In this document: one piece after another, positions 9,596 through 20,281 of the stretch | Numbering within the stretch: the stretch's first letter is position 1 | Layout of the letters: each line of letters starts with the position of its first letter | Origin: Metabacillus niabensis | GTDB taxonomy: Bacteria > Bacillota > Bacilli > Bacillales > Bacillaceae | Reading direction: 5' to 3' | Assembly: GCF_020524345.1 (NCBI RefSeq) | Contig: NZ_JAIVLH010000010.1 | Coordinates: 1-64,000, forward strand | DNA: 64,000 nucleotides | The notes under the pieces: generated by a model | What the model saw: only the letters and a program-made list of their open reading frames with translations | Database searches by the model: none | Told to the model about the DNA's origin: nothing | Made by a program: the position numbers and the translations under genes

Positions 9596-11990
9596 TAAAG
9601 ACAGCTTTAAAGACAATTTTCTAAAAAGGCTTGAAAGCATGTGCGGCAAAGGTTTTGAAGAAGCAACAAAGCGTGATCAATACCATACATTAGGAAATAT
9701 GGTAAGAGAATACATTAGTTCAAAATGGATTGAAACAAATGAATTGTATCGATCAGAAAACAAAAAACAAGTGTATTACTTATCAATTGAATTTTTATTA
9801 GGACGTTTATTAGGTCAAAATCTTTTAAATCTAGGAATAAAAGAAATAGTAGAAGAAGGATTAAATGAGCTAAACATTAGCTTAAAGGAAATTGAAGAAT
9901 GTGAATCAGATCCAGCACTTGGAAATGGTGGCTTGGGAAGGCTTGCAGCATGTTTCCTGGATTCTCTCGCAACATTAAATCTTCCTGGTCATGGATATGG
10001 AATCCGTTATAAGCATGGTCTATTCGATCAAAAAATTGTTGATGGTTATCAGGTTGAGCTGCCAGAACAATGGTTAAGACATGGGAATGTATGGGAAGTG
10101 AGAAAACCTGATGAGGCAGTTGAAATATCCTTCTGGGGAAGTATTGAGACTGTTGTTGATGATGGGACACTTTCCTTTAGGCATGTTGCAGATCAAAAAG
10201 TTTTAGCAGTTCCGTATGATATGCCTGTTGTAGGGTATAGAGTCGACACAGTGAATACATTAAGACTTTGGAATGCTGAACCGGCTTCTTTCGGACCAAA
10301 TCAGGATGTCTTATCATACAAGCGTGAAACAGAGGCGATTACCGACTTTTTATATCCGGATGATACTCATGATGAAGGAAAGATACTTCGTTTAAAACAA
10401 CAGTATTTTCTTGTTTCTTCAAGTCTTCAAAGTATCATTAAGTCTTATAAAAAAGAAAACTCAAATATTCGAGACCTTCATCATTATGTAGCCATTCATA
10501 TTAATGATACTCATCCGGCTATGGCGGTCCCTGAGTTAATGAGAATTCTTATGGACCAAGAAGGTTTAACATGGGAAGATGCCTGGCATATCACTACTAA
10601 CACAGTATCATATACTAATCATACAATTTTGGCAGAAGCATTAGAAAAATGGCCCATTTATTTATTTAAACCATTGCTGCCGAGAATTTATATGATCATT
10701 GAAGAAATAAATGAAAGATTTTGTGCTGAGCTCTGGGATCGCTATCCAGGAGAGTGGGAGCGGATTGAACATATGGCCATCATTGCACATGGATTAGTGA
10801 AGATGGCACATCTTGCTATAGTTGGAAGTAACAGTATCAATGGTGTAGCAAAAATCCATTCTGACATTCTGAAAAACAGAGAAATGAAATCATTTTATGA
10901 GGTATATCCCACAAAGTTTAACAATAAAACGAATGGAATTACTCACCGTAGATGGCTGCTAAAGGCAAACCCTGAGCTAACATCATTAATAAACGATACA
11001 ATTGGTGAGGATTGGATAAAACAACCTGAGAAATTAATAGATTTAAAAAGACATGTCTATCATCCTGAACTAAAGGAACGATTTGCACAGGTGAAAAGAA
11101 AGCGCAAAGAAATCCTTGCGAAAAAAATAGCTGATAAAAACGGAATTCAAGTTGATATTGATTCTATTTTTGATGTTCAGGTTAAGAGGCTTCATGCTTA
11201 TAAAAGGCAGCTCCTAAATGTTTTGCATATTATGTATTTATATAACCGCCTAAAAGAGGATGCAAATTATTCAATTCAACCTCGCACGTTTATTTTTGGA
11301 GCCAAGGCTTCACCTACGTACTATTATGCAAAGAAAATTATTAAGCTTATTCACTCACTGGCAGAAAAAGTGAATAATGATCCGAGAGTCTCGCAGACTA
11401 TTAAAGTAGTGTTTATGGAGAATTATCGTGTTTCTCTTGCTGAAGATATTTTTCCGGCGGCAGATGTGAGTGAGCAAATATCAACTGCTAGTAAGGAAGC
11501 TTCAGGAACAGGAAATATGAAGTTCATGATGAACGGGGCTTTAACTGTCGGAACATTGGATGGTGCAAATATTGAAATCATGGAGGAAATCGGGGAAGGT
11601 AATATCTTTACATTTGGATTAACAGCCCCTGAAGTACTCAAATATGAAGAAAATGGGCGATATCGTTCAATGGAATATTACCATCATGATTTACGAATTA
11701 GGCAGGTAATTGATCAATTAACGAATGGTTTCTTTTCTGAGGATGAAGGAGAATTTGAAGCAATCGCAGATTCCTTACTTGTGCAAAATGATCAATACTT
11801 TGTATTACGTGATTTTGCTTCATATATAGATATTCAGGAAAAGGTTGGTATGGCCTATCAAGATAGAGGAAAATGGCTTGAACAGGCACTTATTAATGTA
11901 GCGCACTCAGGCTTTTTCTCGAGTGACCGGACAATTCAAAATTATGCTGACGGTATTTGGAACATCGAGTCTATCGGAGTAAAAATGTAA
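9585..11990 (+). CDS. glgP: Glycogen phosphorylase
   Basis: A GT35 PLP enzyme releasing glucose-1-phosphate from glycogen, so degradation is co-transcribed with synthesis. The 801-residue product carries the PLP-site block [16 protein letters not shown] with lysine near 646, and [17 protein letters not shown] near the N-terminus. I chose ATG 9585 because AGGAGTG lies 6 nt upstream and the product then starts [12 protein letters not shown] like B. subtilis GlgP; an upstream GTG (9576) falls inside the ribosome-binding site. Last gene of the operon. Confidence 0.96.
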   Translation: MFSSKDSFKDNFLKRLESMCGKGFEEATKRDQYHTLGNMVREYISSKWIETNELYRSENKKQVYYLSIEFLLGRLLGQNLLNLGIKEIVEEGLNELNISLKEIEECESDPALGNGGLGRLAACFLDSLATLNLPGHGYGIRYKHGLFDQKIVDGYQVELPEQWLRHGNVWEVRKPDEAVEISFWGSIETVVDDGTLSFRHVADQKVLAVPYDMPVVGYRVDTVNTLRLWNAEPASFGPNQDVLSYKRETEAITDFLYPDDTHDEGKILRLKQQYFLVSSSLQSIIKSYKKENSNIRDLHHYVAIHINDTHPAMAVPELMRILMDQEGLTWEDAWHITTNTVSYTNHTILAEALEKWPIYLFKPLLPRIYMIIEEINERFCAELWDRYPGEWERIEHMAIIAHGLVKMAHLAIVGSNSINGVAKIHSDILKNREMKSFYEVYPTKFNNKTNGITHRRWLLKANPELTSLINDTIGEDWIKQPEKLIDLKRHVYHPELKERFAQVKRKRKEILAKKIADKNGIQVDIDSIFDVQVKRLHAYKRQLLNVLHIMYLYNRLKEDANYSIQPRTFIFGAKASPTYYYAKKIIKLIHSLAEKVNNDPRVSQTIKVVFMENYRVSLAEDIFPAADVSEQISTASKEASGTGNMKFMMNGALTVGTLDGANIEIMEEIGEGNIFTFGLTAPEVLKYEENGRYRSMEYYHHDLRIRQVIDQLTNGFFSEDEGEFEAIADSLLVQNDQYFVLRDFASYIDIQEKVGMAYQDRGKWLEQALINVAHSGFFSSDRTIQNYADGIWNIESIGVKM

Positions 11991-11994
11991 GAAC

Positions 11995-12149
11995 AAAAGC
12001 GCAAGCGCCTTGATCAGGCCCGACAAGCATAAGACGCAAATGAATAGAAGACGTTCTTTGTCTTCAATTCATTTGCGTCTTATGACCTCGAGGGGCTAGG
12101 TGCTGGAGCTGGATGTCGCGCGCTTATCCACAGTTCAAAGAATTTTATG
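11995..12149 (+). repeat. Dispersed Bacillaceae-type repeat, copy A
   Basis: About 155 bp starting AAGCGCAAGCGCCTTGATCA and ending in CGCTTATCCACAGTTCAAAG. An internal palindrome ATGAATAGAAGAC...TCTTCAATTCAT lies near 12040-12073. About 115 bp are nearly identical, in reverse complement, to 62134-62251. It sits directly after glgP. Similar GCGCCTAGCCCC-containing elements are familiar from intergenic DNA of Bacillaceae; no transposase is present. Confidence 0.85.
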
Positions 12150-12162
12150 GTTTCTAAACGAA

Positions 12163-12191
12163 AAAAAGGTGCTGCTGGTCAGCACCTTTTT
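12163..12191. terminator. Bidirectional terminator after glgP / AIM24-family gene
   Basis: The stem AAAAAGGTGCTG..CAGCACCTTTTT has A/T runs on both sides, so it can end the glg operon and the convergent minus-strand gene. Confidence 0.85.
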
Positions 12192-12263
12192 GCATGTTAT
12201 TATCAGGTAAGTAAGTATAAATCCTGTACTTAGTGTTGGTGTCCAGCTCCAACGCTTTTCCGA

Positions 12264-13058
12264 TCAATCCCCATCTAATAAGCGGCCTAATCCTCCAAGA
12301 ATGCTGCCTTCACCACGTGAATCTCCGCCACCAGCAGAAGGTGCACTTGCGATAACACGATCAGCAAGTCGACTGAATGGTAGCGTTTGAATCCAAACAG
12401 TCCCAGGACCTTGAACAGTTGCAAAAAACAACCCTTCTCCACCAAAAAAGGCAGTCTTTACTTTTCCTACAAATTCGATATTATAGTCAATTTCCTTTGT
12501 GAGCGCTACTAAACAACCTGTATCAATTCGTAATTTTTCACCAGGTTGCAGGTCACGGCGTATAATTGTACCACCTGCATGCAAAAATGCTAAGCCATCA
12601 CCCTCAAGTTTTTGCATGATGAAGCCTTCTCCACCAAAGAACCCCGTACCCAGCTTTTTTTGGAAGTCTATTCCAATAGAAACACCTTTTGCTGCACATA
12701 GGAAGGAGTCTTTTTGACAAATGACTTTTCCACCCATTTCACTTAAATCAACAGGAATAATTTTTCCTGGGTATGGTGCTGCAAACGAAACTCTTTTTTT
12801 GCCCACTCCTTTGTTTGTGAACACAGTCATAAACAGACTCTCACCTGTAAGAACTCGTTTACCGGCACCAACCAGCTTACCTAAAAAGCCTTTTTGGCCA
12901 TTATCTCCATCTCCAAAAATGGTTTCCATGTCAATGCCATTTTCCATCATCATCATTCCGCCGGCTTCAGCAACAACACTTTCGTTTGGATCTAATTCGA
13001 TTTCAACACACTGCATATCATCGCCATGCAATACATAATCAATTTCATGAGCGTTCAC
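12264..13058 (-). CDS. AIM24-family protein (TIGR00266)
   Basis: The 264-residue product has the all-beta TIGR00266/AIM24 pattern: [12 protein letters not shown] near the N-terminus, repeated glycine-rich FFGGEGF(I/F)xQKLEG blocks, HAGGTI, and a poly-Gly C-terminal tail [16 protein letters not shown]. Biochemical function is unknown; the fold resembles tryptophan RNA-binding attenuator-like proteins. I chose the GTG at 13058 because GGAGGG lies 7 nt upstream; a longer frame to 13103 lacks a ribosome-binding site and adds non-family residues. Monocistronic, convergent with glgP. Confidence 0.88.
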   Translation of the reverse strand: MNAHEIDYVLHGDDMQCVEIELDPNESVVAEAGGMMMMENGIDMETIFGDGDNGQKGFLGKLVGAGKRVLTGESLFMTVFTNKGVGKKRVSFAAPYPGKIIPVDLSEMGGKVICQKDSFLCAAKGVSIGIDFQKKLGTGFFGGEGFIMQKLEGDGLAFLHAGGTIIRRDLQPGEKLRIDTGCLVALTKEIDYNIEFVGKVKTAFFGGEGLFFATVQGPGTVWIQTLPFSRLADRVIASAPSAGGGDSRGEGSILGGLGRLLDGD

Positions 13059-13139
13059 TAGAATTCCCTCCATATGTAAAGAACAGTATATTTTTTGATT
13101 CATCTTCTATTTTACTAGGTTAAGAAAATATTGGAAGAT

Positions 13140-13172
13140 ACAAAAATAAAAAGGAGCAAGAATGCCCCTTTC
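13140..13172 (-). terminator. Terminator of the BASS-family transporter gene
   Basis: On the minus strand GAAAGGGGCATTCTTGCTCC folds into an imperfect stem followed by TTTTTATTTTTG, 5 bp after the transporter stop codon. Confidence 0.75.
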
Positions 13173-13176
13173 AATA

Positions 13177-14142
13177 CTATGCTTTAAACGAAGAGTCTTT
13201 ATTTTCCGAATTGCCTTTAGTGGTTCTTTTTCCCCACCATGTAGCGAGGAGTGGTCCTGAAATATTATGCCACACACTGAAGATGGCGCTAGGAACTGCC
13301 GAAAGAGGTGAGAAATGAGCAACTGCTAAAGCTGCACCAAGACCTGAGTTTTGCATTCCTACTTCAATTGAGATAGCTTTTTGATCAGCCAAATTTAATT
13401 TTAATACTTTTGCTAATAGGAAACCTATTAGTAAACCCAATCCATTGTGTAATACAACGATGGAGAAGATTAATAAACCTGTTTCAGCAATCTTGGCTGA
13501 ATTCACTGCTACAACTGCTGAGGCAACTGCAACAATCCCAATAACGGAGATAAGTGGTAAAACTGAAATACTTTTTTCAACTTGCTTTTTAAATAATAAA
13601 TTAACGATAATTCCTAAAATGATTGGAACAAGTACAATTTGAACAATAGATAAAAATAGCGAGCCAGCTGATACAGGTAGCCACTTACTTGCAAATAATA
13701 AAGTTAGAGCAGGTGTTAAAATAGGAGCAAGTAAGGTTGAAATAGATGTAACAGCAACTGACAATGCTGTATTTCCTTTTGCTAAAAATGTCATAACATT
13801 TGAAGCAGTTCCACCAGGACAACATCCTACTAATATTACCCCAACAGCCACTTCAGGTGGTAACTGGAAAATTGTTGCTAATAAAAATGCTAATAAAGGC
13901 ATGATAGTGAACTGAGCTAACACTCCAATTATTACGCTTTTAGGTGCTTGAAAAACGGCTTTGAAATCATTTAATGATAATGTCAGGCCCATTCCAAACA
14001 TGATAATTCCGAGTAGTAAAGATATGTGTGGAGCGATCCATGTAAATCCTCCTGGAATAAAAAAGGCCAACACAGCGAAAAGAATGACCCAAATGGCGAA
14101 TGTATTTCCTGCTGTTTTACTGATTTTTTCTAATAGATGCAT
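13177..14142 (-). CDS. Bile acid:sodium symporter (BASS) family transporter, YocS-like
   Basis: An inner-membrane secondary transporter of 321 residues with about nine or ten hydrophobic segments spread over its length. Family markers include LGIIMFGMGLTL, VGCCPGGTASNVMTFLAKGN with its unwound glycine-rich crossover, and EVGMQNSGLGAALA, which correspond to the two Na+-site helices. It resembles B. subtilis YocS. AAGGAGGA lies 7 nt before the ATG. It is monocistronic with its own terminator. Substrate unknown; BASS members move bile acids, pantoate or other organic anions. Confidence 0.9.
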   Translation of the reverse strand: MHLLEKISKTAGNTFAIWVILFAVLAFFIPGGFTWIAPHISLLLGIIMFGMGLTLSLNDFKAVFQAPKSVIIGVLAQFTIMPLLAFLLATIFQLPPEVAVGVILVGCCPGGTASNVMTFLAKGNTALSVAVTSISTLLAPILTPALTLLFASKWLPVSAGSLFLSIVQIVLVPIILGIIVNLLFKKQVEKSISVLPLISVIGIVAVASAVVAVNSAKIAETGLLIFSIVVLHNGLGLLIGFLLAKVLKLNLADQKAISIEVGMQNSGLGAALAVAHFSPLSAVPSAIFSVWHNISGPLLATWWGKRTTKGNSENKDSSFKA

Positions 14143-14271
14143 ATGATCAATCCTCCTTAAGGCATTATATATCTATTTATTCTGAAATTTCAATATTTAA
14201 GATAAAAGAATAGAAAAAAATGCAAGTGATCGGGAAGGAAATGTTACATGAATATTGAAATGGTTTGGAAT

Positions 14272-14300
14272 ACAAAAAAGAGAACAATTTCTGTTCTCTT
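14272..14300 (-). terminator. Terminator of the YteA-like gene
   Basis: The minus strand reads AAGAGAACAG, loop, then GTTCTCTTTTTTGTA, a perfect stem with T-run 20 bp after the stop. Confidence 0.85.
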
Positions 14301-14319
14301 GATTTACTGGTATTATTGT

Positions 14320-15075
14320 CTATATCTCTTCTTCAGTATATGGGTCCTTCTCATAAGGAGGAAGATCTCCAAAACTGGTCATTAGACCTTCTTCATCTAA
14401 CATATCTTCATATTGCTGATGTTGATTGGATGGATAGATCGTAATTTCTTTTCCTTCAATATCAGTTCCAATAAAGTTTTCGTAATCCTCAACATATCCA
14501 TCAGGATCATTTGATTCCATGTAGACATCATTATAATGATCTTGTGGATCATTAAAATCTGATGGTGTTTCCGAAGAGCCATAGCTGTTTACAATTTGAT
14601 AGGCGTCTTCTGCATCAAATGCCACATTTTCATCTTGATCATCATAATCAAATTTTCCAAAGGGAGGCATTAAAACTCCTTCCTCAATTGGACGGTTATG
14701 AGAAACAATTTGTTCAGGTGCATGCTCTTTACAAGTAGTGGCTGTTGGTATGGCATCAAGGCGTTCCAGAGGTATCTCATTTCCACATACTTCACATTTT
14801 CCATATGTTCCATCTTCAATCTTCTGTAACGCTCGTTCAATGTCTAATTTTTCTTCTTCCGTATGTTCATTTAATGCGATATCTTTTTCTCGCTCATATA
14901 GTTCTGTTCCCTCATCACCTGGATGATTATCATAACTGGATAGTTCACCAACGGATTCATGAAAATGACCTTCTTCTAACCCAAAATGTCCATTCATTTC
15001 AAAACGCTCGTCAATTTCCTTTTTCATTTGCGTAAGCTGTGAACGGAAGGTTTCTACTTGTTGTGAACTTAGCAT
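14320..15075 (-). CDS. yteA: YteA-family DksA/TraR-type zinc-finger protein
   Basis: A 251-residue acidic protein. The N-terminal helical part (about 1-90) is followed by a DksA/TraR-like finger CEVCGNEIPLERLDAIPTAT-T-CKEH, where the fourth ligand is His rather than Cys, as in many YteA proteins. The C-terminal half is acidic (DYDDQDENVAFDAEDAY). B. subtilis YteA is a sporulation-associated putative regulator. I chose the ATG at 15075, 9 nt after AAGGAGC; a frame extending to 15183 adds a hydrophobic leader without ribosome-binding support. Neighbouring menF is divergent, as in B. subtilis. Confidence 0.85.
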   Translation of the reverse strand: MLSSQQVETFRSQLTQMKKEIDERFEMNGHFGLEEGHFHESVGELSSYDNHPGDEGTELYEREKDIALNEHTEEEKLDIERALQKIEDGTYGKCEVCGNEIPLERLDAIPTATTCKEHAPEQIVSHNRPIEEGVLMPPFGKFDYDDQDENVAFDAEDAYQIVNSYGSSETPSDFNDPQDHYNDVYMESNDPDGYVEDYENFIGTDIEGKEITIYPSNQHQQYEDMLDEEGLMTSFGDLPPYEKDPYTEEEI

Positions 15076-15292
15076 ACCATCCACGCTCCTTCCTTGATGA
15101 AATAGTTCTATACCTATTATGAACAGTAAGAAGAAAAACATGATTGTAAAAAATTTCATCAAGAAATCCTCAAAAAATAACAAGGATCCTTATTTTACCA
15201 GTTGTACCTATAAAATGAATGCTTATCTAAGACGTTTTCATTTTAATCTTGTACATCAAGATATATAATAAGGTTAGGACAAGTTTAACCTA

Positions 15293-15321
15293 TTGACACA
15301 CCTTCTAGCTAGGTGTATCTT
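15293..15321 (+). promoter_or_regulatory. Sigma-A promoter of the men operon with palindrome
   Basis: TTGACA (15293-15298), a 17-bp spacer and TATCTT (15316-15321), 35 bp before the menF start. An inverted repeat ACACCT-N7-AGGTGT (15298-15316) fills the spacer and could be an operator. The regulator is unknown. Confidence 0.75.
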
Positions 15322-15355
15322 AATATAAGCAATTTTTGGTGTCGGGGGGATAAGA

Positions 15356-16768
15356 TTGATAACTACTTTGGACCATACATTAAAAGAATTCATTCAACAG
15401 GCATTGGAAGATGCAAAGCGAACGAAACAATCAGTAATCGTTAGCTGCATTAAAGAAGTGGACGCAATGGACCCCCTTCATTTCTTTGCTTCCGGTGAAG
15501 ATCTTTTCCTTGGAGAGCGATATTTTTGGTCAACGCCTAATCGTGATTTTACAATGGTAGGATTAGGGAATGAATTGATTATTGAAAATAATCTGACAAA
15601 TAAAGAACGTTTTCAGGATATAGAAAATGAATGGAAGCGCTTTAAAAAAGTCGTTATATCGAATGAATCAAATCAAGTAGGTATAGGACCTATCTTATTT
15701 GGCGGTTTTTCATTTGATCCACTTAAAGAAAAAAGTCTACTATGGAATCATTTCTCAGAATCAAAGTTTGTGTTACCTAAACATATGCTTTCTGTCATTG
15801 ATCAGAAAAGCTATATAACGATAAATAAACTAGTCACACCTCATGATGAACTAACGATGTGTCTTAAACATTTTGAACGTTCATTTGAATTTGGTTCGGC
15901 TCTTCCTTATCAATTAGATTGTGAAAAAGGTAACGAATTCTCAACTATTGAATATAAAACATCGGAGTGGCTAAAAGCCGTTCAAAAGGCAACAAACCAT
16001 ATAAAGTCAAAAGAAATGGATAAAGTTGTGCTCGCACGCGAGGTTCACCTCAAGTTTTCAGACAAAATTAACCCGTATCAAGTTATCTACAACTTACAAC
16101 AAGAACAGCCAACCAGTTATATTTTTGAGTTTGAAAACGGACCTCAACATTTTGTCGGAGCAACACCTGAAAGATTAATTAAAAAGAAAGACAATGAAGT
16201 TCTCTCGACTTGTCTGGCAGGATCAATCAAAAGAGGAAAAACAGAACAAGAGGATCATGATTTAGGACAGCAATTAATACATGATGATAAAAACTTACTG
16301 GAGCATGCGATCGTTGTAAAAATGATAAAATCAGCTATAGAAAGTTGCTGCTTTGACGTTATCACGCCAAAGTCACCTGCTTTATTTAAATCGAAAAATA
16401 TCCAGCATCTTTTTACTCCTGTTAAGGGCTATGCAAGAGAAGGTTTCTCTTTCCTATCTATGGTAGAGAAACTTCATCCAACTCCGGCATTAGGAGGGTT
16501 CCCAAAATGGAAGGCTATTGAAAAGATTAGGGAATTAGAGCCGATGCATCGTGGCTGGTATGCCGGTCCATTAGGTTGGATTGATCATGAAGACAATGGT
16601 GAATTTGTTGTTGCTCTTAGATCTGGATTGTTGGAGGGACAAAATGCAGCCCTTTTTGCCGGATGTGGGATTGTTGAAGAGTCGGATCCCAAATCGGAGT
16701 ATCTTGAGACAAAAATAAAACTAAAACCTATGATGTCTGCACTAGGAGGAGTTGTGAATGAAGACTAG
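15356..16768 (+). CDS. menF: Isochorismate synthase
   Basis: Converts chorismate to isochorismate, the entry step to menaquinone. The 470-residue product has the C-terminal chorismate-binding fold with KVVLAREVHL, FVGATPERLI, TCLAGSIKRG, LHPTPALGG and RSGLLEG...AGCGIVEESDP in the usual order. The start is TTG, supported by GGGGGAT just upstream. It is first in menFDHB; the stop overlaps menD by 11 nt. Confidence 0.96.
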   Translation: MITTLDHTLKEFIQQALEDAKRTKQSVIVSCIKEVDAMDPLHFFASGEDLFLGERYFWSTPNRDFTMVGLGNELIIENNLTNKERFQDIENEWKRFKKVVISNESNQVGIGPILFGGFSFDPLKEKSLLWNHFSESKFVLPKHMLSVIDQKSYITINKLVTPHDELTMCLKHFERSFEFGSALPYQLDCEKGNEFSTIEYKTSEWLKAVQKATNHIKSKEMDKVVLAREVHLKFSDKINPYQVIYNLQQEQPTSYIFEFENGPQHFVGATPERLIKKKDNEVLSTCLAGSIKRGKTEQEDHDLGQQLIHDDKNLLEHAIVVKMIKSAIESCCFDVITPKSPALFKSKNIQHLFTPVKGYAREGFSFLSMVEKLHPTPALGGFPKWKAIEKIRELEPMHRGWYAGPLGWIDHEDNGEFVVALRSGLLEGQNAALFAGCGIVEESDPKSEYLETKIKLKPMMSALGGVVNED

Positions 16769-18509
16769 TGATTCCCTAACAAGATTTGTCGCTAGTTTTG
16801 TTGATGAATTAACACGCTTAGGAGTTAATAAGGCAGTGATTAGCCCTGGTTCTCGCTCTACTCCATTAGCCATGTTAATGGCAGAGCATCCTAAACTTTC
16901 TTGTTACATGAATATCGATGAAAGATCAGCAGGTTTTTTTGCTCTTGGTCTAGCTAAGGAAAAGAAAAAGCCTGTTGTGCTTGTTTGCACATCTGGAACG
17001 GCAGCGGCTAACTACTATCCGGCTATTGTTGAAGCCCGTTACGCAAGAGTTCCCTTAATTGTTTTAACAGCTGATAGACCGCATGAATTACGCGACGTAG
17101 GGGCTCCTCAAGCGATTGATCAGGTTCAAATGTACGGTAATTACCCAAAATGGTTTGTTGATGTCGCATTGCCTGAAGAAGAAGTTGGGATGTATCGATA
17201 TGTCAGAACGATAGCTGGAAGAGCATTTGCTATTTCCGCATCACATCCTGCAGGTGTTGTGCATCTCAATTTTCCATTTAGAGAACCGTTAATTCCGAAT
17301 TTAAGTCTGGCAAATCTGTGGGAAGCAGAAGATGACAGACCAAGTTATTTACATACAATACAAGGTTTACCACAACTAGCAAAAGATCAAATAAAGGTTA
17401 TTGCAGATATCATGAAGGGTATAGCAAAGGGACTTATCATTTGTGGAGAACAAAATGATCCTGAATTCATTACAGCTGTTATGGAATTGTCCGGTAAGTT
17501 GAAATACCCTATCTTGGCGGATCCTCTCTCTCAATTACGATCTGGAAAAAGTGATAAACAGGGAATAATTGAGGGATATGATTCTATTTTGAAAGATCCG
17601 GAAATGATCAATATTCTTAAGCCTGATCTTATTATTCGTTTTGGTCCTATGCCTGTTTCCAAGCCATTGATGCTAATGCTGAAAAATTATCCAGATATCA
17701 CACAGATTATTGTTGATCCAAGTGAGGAATATCGTGATCCTACATTAAATGCAGCCCATATGATTGTTTGCAATCATACTAAATTCTGTCAGGATTTATC
17801 TGAGACCTTAGAAGAATGTGTTTCAAATCAATTCTATGATGACTGGATTCTTTCCAATACTATTTTTCAAGATATGATTGAGCATGAGCTTGGGCATATC
17901 AATGACCTATTTGAAGGAAAGATTGTAAGGGAGCTTCAGCATATTCTTCCTGATGGTAGTCGTTTAGTTGTTGGGAGTAGTATGCCAATTCGGGATGTTG
18001 ATACATTTTTTAGGAATACGGATAAAGAAATAAGCATTTTCGCAAACAGGGGAGCAAATGGAATTGATGGTGTTGTATCTACAGCCTTAGGTATTAGTGC
18101 TGATTCAACAGAACCTGCTTTTCTTTTAATAGGAGATTTATCATTCTTTCATGATTTCAATGGTTTACTGGCCGCCAAGATGAACAATCTTGATTTAACG
18201 ATTATATTGGTAAACAATGATGGTGGAGGAATTTTCTCTTTTCTTCCTCAATCAAAAGAAGAAAAGCATTTTGAAACATTATATGGAACACCCATTGGCA
18301 TCGATTTTTCTAAAGTAGTTGAAATGTATCAAGGGGAGCATGAAAAAATTAATAGCTGGGATGAACTACATACTTATTTTCAAGATAAATGGTTAAATAA
18401 AGGCCTGAAGGTGATTGAAATCGAGACAAATCGCACTACACGTGTCAATATTCATCGGGAATTGTTAGATCATGTTTCCCAGGAAATAAGAAAAGTGTTG
18501 AAACAATGA
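16758..18509 (+). CDS. menD: 2-succinyl-5-enolpyruvyl-6-hydroxy-3-cyclohexene-1-carboxylate synthase
   Basis: A thiamine-diphosphate enzyme joining isochorismate and 2-oxoglutarate (SEPHCHC synthase). The 583-residue product has the N-terminal SPGSRSTPLA motif, a glutamate-bearing MNIDERSAGFFALG block, the central domain, and a C-terminal ThDP-binding GDLSFFHDFNGLLAAK...NNDGGGIFSFLPQ. ATG 16758 has AGGAGGA 7 nt upstream. It overlaps menF and, by 4 nt, menH. Confidence 0.97.
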   Translation: MKTSDSLTRFVASFVDELTRLGVNKAVISPGSRSTPLAMLMAEHPKLSCYMNIDERSAGFFALGLAKEKKKPVVLVCTSGTAAANYYPAIVEARYARVPLIVLTADRPHELRDVGAPQAIDQVQMYGNYPKWFVDVALPEEEVGMYRYVRTIAGRAFAISASHPAGVVHLNFPFREPLIPNLSLANLWEAEDDRPSYLHTIQGLPQLAKDQIKVIADIMKGIAKGLIICGEQNDPEFITAVMELSGKLKYPILADPLSQLRSGKSDKQGIIEGYDSILKDPEMINILKPDLIIRFGPMPVSKPLMLMLKNYPDITQIIVDPSEEYRDPTLNAAHMIVCNHTKFCQDLSETLEECVSNQFYDDWILSNTIFQDMIEHELGHINDLFEGKIVRELQHILPDGSRLVVGSSMPIRDVDTFFRNTDKEISIFANRGANGIDGVVSTALGISADSTEPAFLLIGDLSFFHDFNGLLAAKMNNLDLTIILVNNDGGGIFSFLPQSKEEKHFETLYGTPIGIDFSKVVEMYQGEHEKINSWDELHTYFQDKWLNKGLKVIEIETNRTTRVNIHRELLDHVSQEIRKVLKQ

Positions 18510-19318
18510 AAATAAGAGATGTTTCTTATCATGTTGAAATTGAGGGGAAGGGAGAGCCGCTAGTTTTTTTACATGGCTTTACAGGTTCTTCTTTGAGCTG
18601 GCGACACCTCATAAATGACTTTCGTAATTATCAATTAATCTTTATTGATATCCTGGGACATGGAAAAACAGATCATCCATCCGATCCGTCAAGATATAAA
18701 ATGGAAGAAGTAGTTGAGGATATCATAGAGATTTTTAATCGTTTGACTATCGATAAAGCACATATTGTGGGGTATTCTATGGGAGGAAGATTAGCTTTGT
18801 CTCTTGCTGCATTATACCCTCATCGTGTCAAAAAACTTGTATTAGAAAGCAGTTCACCGGGATTGTACACTTGTGAAGAAAGAAATCACCGTATCAAATC
18901 TGATCAAGCTCTTGCAGAAGAAATAGTAAGAGGAGGAATTTCCCGCTTTGTTGATAAGTGGGAGAAAATCCCCCTTTTTTCCTCGCAAATGATGATGTCA
19001 GATTCGCAAAAAAACAAGTTAAGAGAACAGCGTTTATTAAATACTGAGATAGGCTTATCCAATAGTCTTCTTGGCATGGGGACAGGCTCTCAACCATCAT
19101 GGTGGGATGAATTGCCAAATCTCCATATATCAGTATTACTTCTCTGTGGTGAATTGGATCAAAAGTTTTGTGAGATAGCTAAAAGAATGCATGAAAGATT
19201 TCCATTTTCCGTTTTAAAGGAAATTAATCAAGCGGGACATGCAATTCATGTAGAACAACCGCGAATTTTTGGTAAAATAGTAATTGAGTTCTTAAATGAG
19301 GACAAATCTTTAAACTAG
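18506..19318 (+). CDS. menH: MenH-type SHCHC synthase (alpha/beta hydrolase)
   Basis: Removes pyruvate from SEPHCHC to give SHCHC. The 270-residue alpha/beta-hydrolase has HGFTGSSLSW (oxyanion region), nucleophile elbow GYSMGGR, a late acidic residue in LCGELDQKF and histidine in QAGHAIHVEQP. The ATG lies in the 4-nt ATGA overlap with menD. Assigned by fold and by its fixed position between menD and menB. Confidence 0.94.
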   Translation: MKIRDVSYHVEIEGKGEPLVFLHGFTGSSLSWRHLINDFRNYQLIFIDILGHGKTDHPSDPSRYKMEEVVEDIIEIFNRLTIDKAHIVGYSMGGRLALSLAALYPHRVKKLVLESSSPGLYTCEERNHRIKSDQALAEEIVRGGISRFVDKWEKIPLFSSQMMMSDSQKNKLREQRLLNTEIGLSNSLLGMGTGSQPSWWDELPNLHISVLLLCGELDQKFCEIAKRMHERFPFSVLKEINQAGHAIHVEQPRIFGKIVIEFLNEDKSLN

Positions 19319-19330
19319 GAGGCTATAAAC

Positions 19331-20149
19331 ATGGCAATTGAATGGGTGACAGAACGTAAGTATGAAGAAATTATCTATCAAACATATAATGGAATTGCAA
19401 AAATCTCAATTAATCGTCCACATGTACATAATGCATTTACTCCAAAAACAGTTATGGAATTAATTGATGCGTTTGCATATGCACGTGATGACGAAAATGT
19501 AGGGGTTATTATTTTAACAGGTGAAGGTGGAAAAGCGTTCTGTTCTGGTGGAGATCAGAAAGTCCGCGGACATGGCGGTTATGTTGGTGATGACCAAATT
19601 CCACGCTTAAATGTTCTTGATTTACAACGTTTAATCCGTGTGATTCCAAAACCGGTTATTGCGATGGTAGCAGGTTATGCAATCGGTGGCGGACATGTAC
19701 TCCATATTGTCTGTGACTTAACAATTGCAGCTGACAATGCTGTGTTCGGACAAACAGGCCCTAAAGTGGGAAGCTTTGATGCTGGATATGGTTCAGGATA
19801 TCTTGCACGAATTGTAGGACATAAAAAGGCTCGTGAAATTTGGTACCTATGCAGACAATACAATGCACAAGAAGCAATGGATATGGGACTAGTTAATACA
19901 GTCGTTCCTCTAGAGCAATTAGAAGAAGAAACAGTAAAATGGTGTGAGGAAATATTAGAAAAAAGCCCAACAGCTATTCGTTTCTTAAAAGCAGCCTTTA
20001 ATGCTGATACAGATGGACTGGCTGGTATTCAACAATTTGCAGGGGATGCAACGTTACTTTATTATACGACTGATGAAGCAAAAGAAGGTCGTGACGCATT
20101 TAAAGAAAAGCGTTCTCCAGACTTTAAGCAATTCCCGCGTTTTCCTTAA
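19331..20149 (+). CDS. menB: 1,4-dihydroxy-2-naphthoyl-CoA synthase
   Basis: A crotonase-fold enzyme cyclising O-succinylbenzoyl-CoA to DHNA-CoA. The 272-residue product has [17 protein letters not shown] (oxyanion hole and flexible loop), [15 protein letters not shown] and [15 protein letters not shown], all diagnostic of MenB. TAGGAGGC precedes the ATG. A strong terminator follows, separating it from menE. Confidence 0.97.
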   Translation: MAIEWVTERKYEEIIYQTYNGIAKISINRPHVHNAFTPKTVMELIDAFAYARDDENVGVIILTGEGGKAFCSGGDQKVRGHGGYVGDDQIPRLNVLDLQRLIRVIPKPVIAMVAGYAIGGGHVLHIVCDLTIAADNAVFGQTGPKVGSFDAGYGSGYLARIVGHKKAREIWYLCRQYNAQEAMDMGLVNTVVPLEQLEEETVKWCEEILEKSPTAIRFLKAAFNADTDGLAGIQQFAGDATLLYYTTDEAKEGRDAFKEKRSPDFKQFPRFP

Positions 20150-20167
20150 GCAATATTCTACTGAAAC

Positions 20168-20202
20168 AGCTTGATGATTTTTATCTCATCAAGCTTTTTT
20201 TA
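20168..20202 (+). terminator. Terminator between menB and menE
   Basis: The stem AGCTTGATGA/TCATCAAGCT with an 8-nt loop is followed by seven Ts. It lies inside the pathway gene cluster, so menEC must use read-through or a separate promoter. Confidence 0.9.
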
Positions 20203-20281
20203 TACGATCAGAAAGTATAAATAGTTTGTGGATAATAGTATAAGCAAAAACTAAGTTTTTCTATTTATTGGAGGTGATCTT

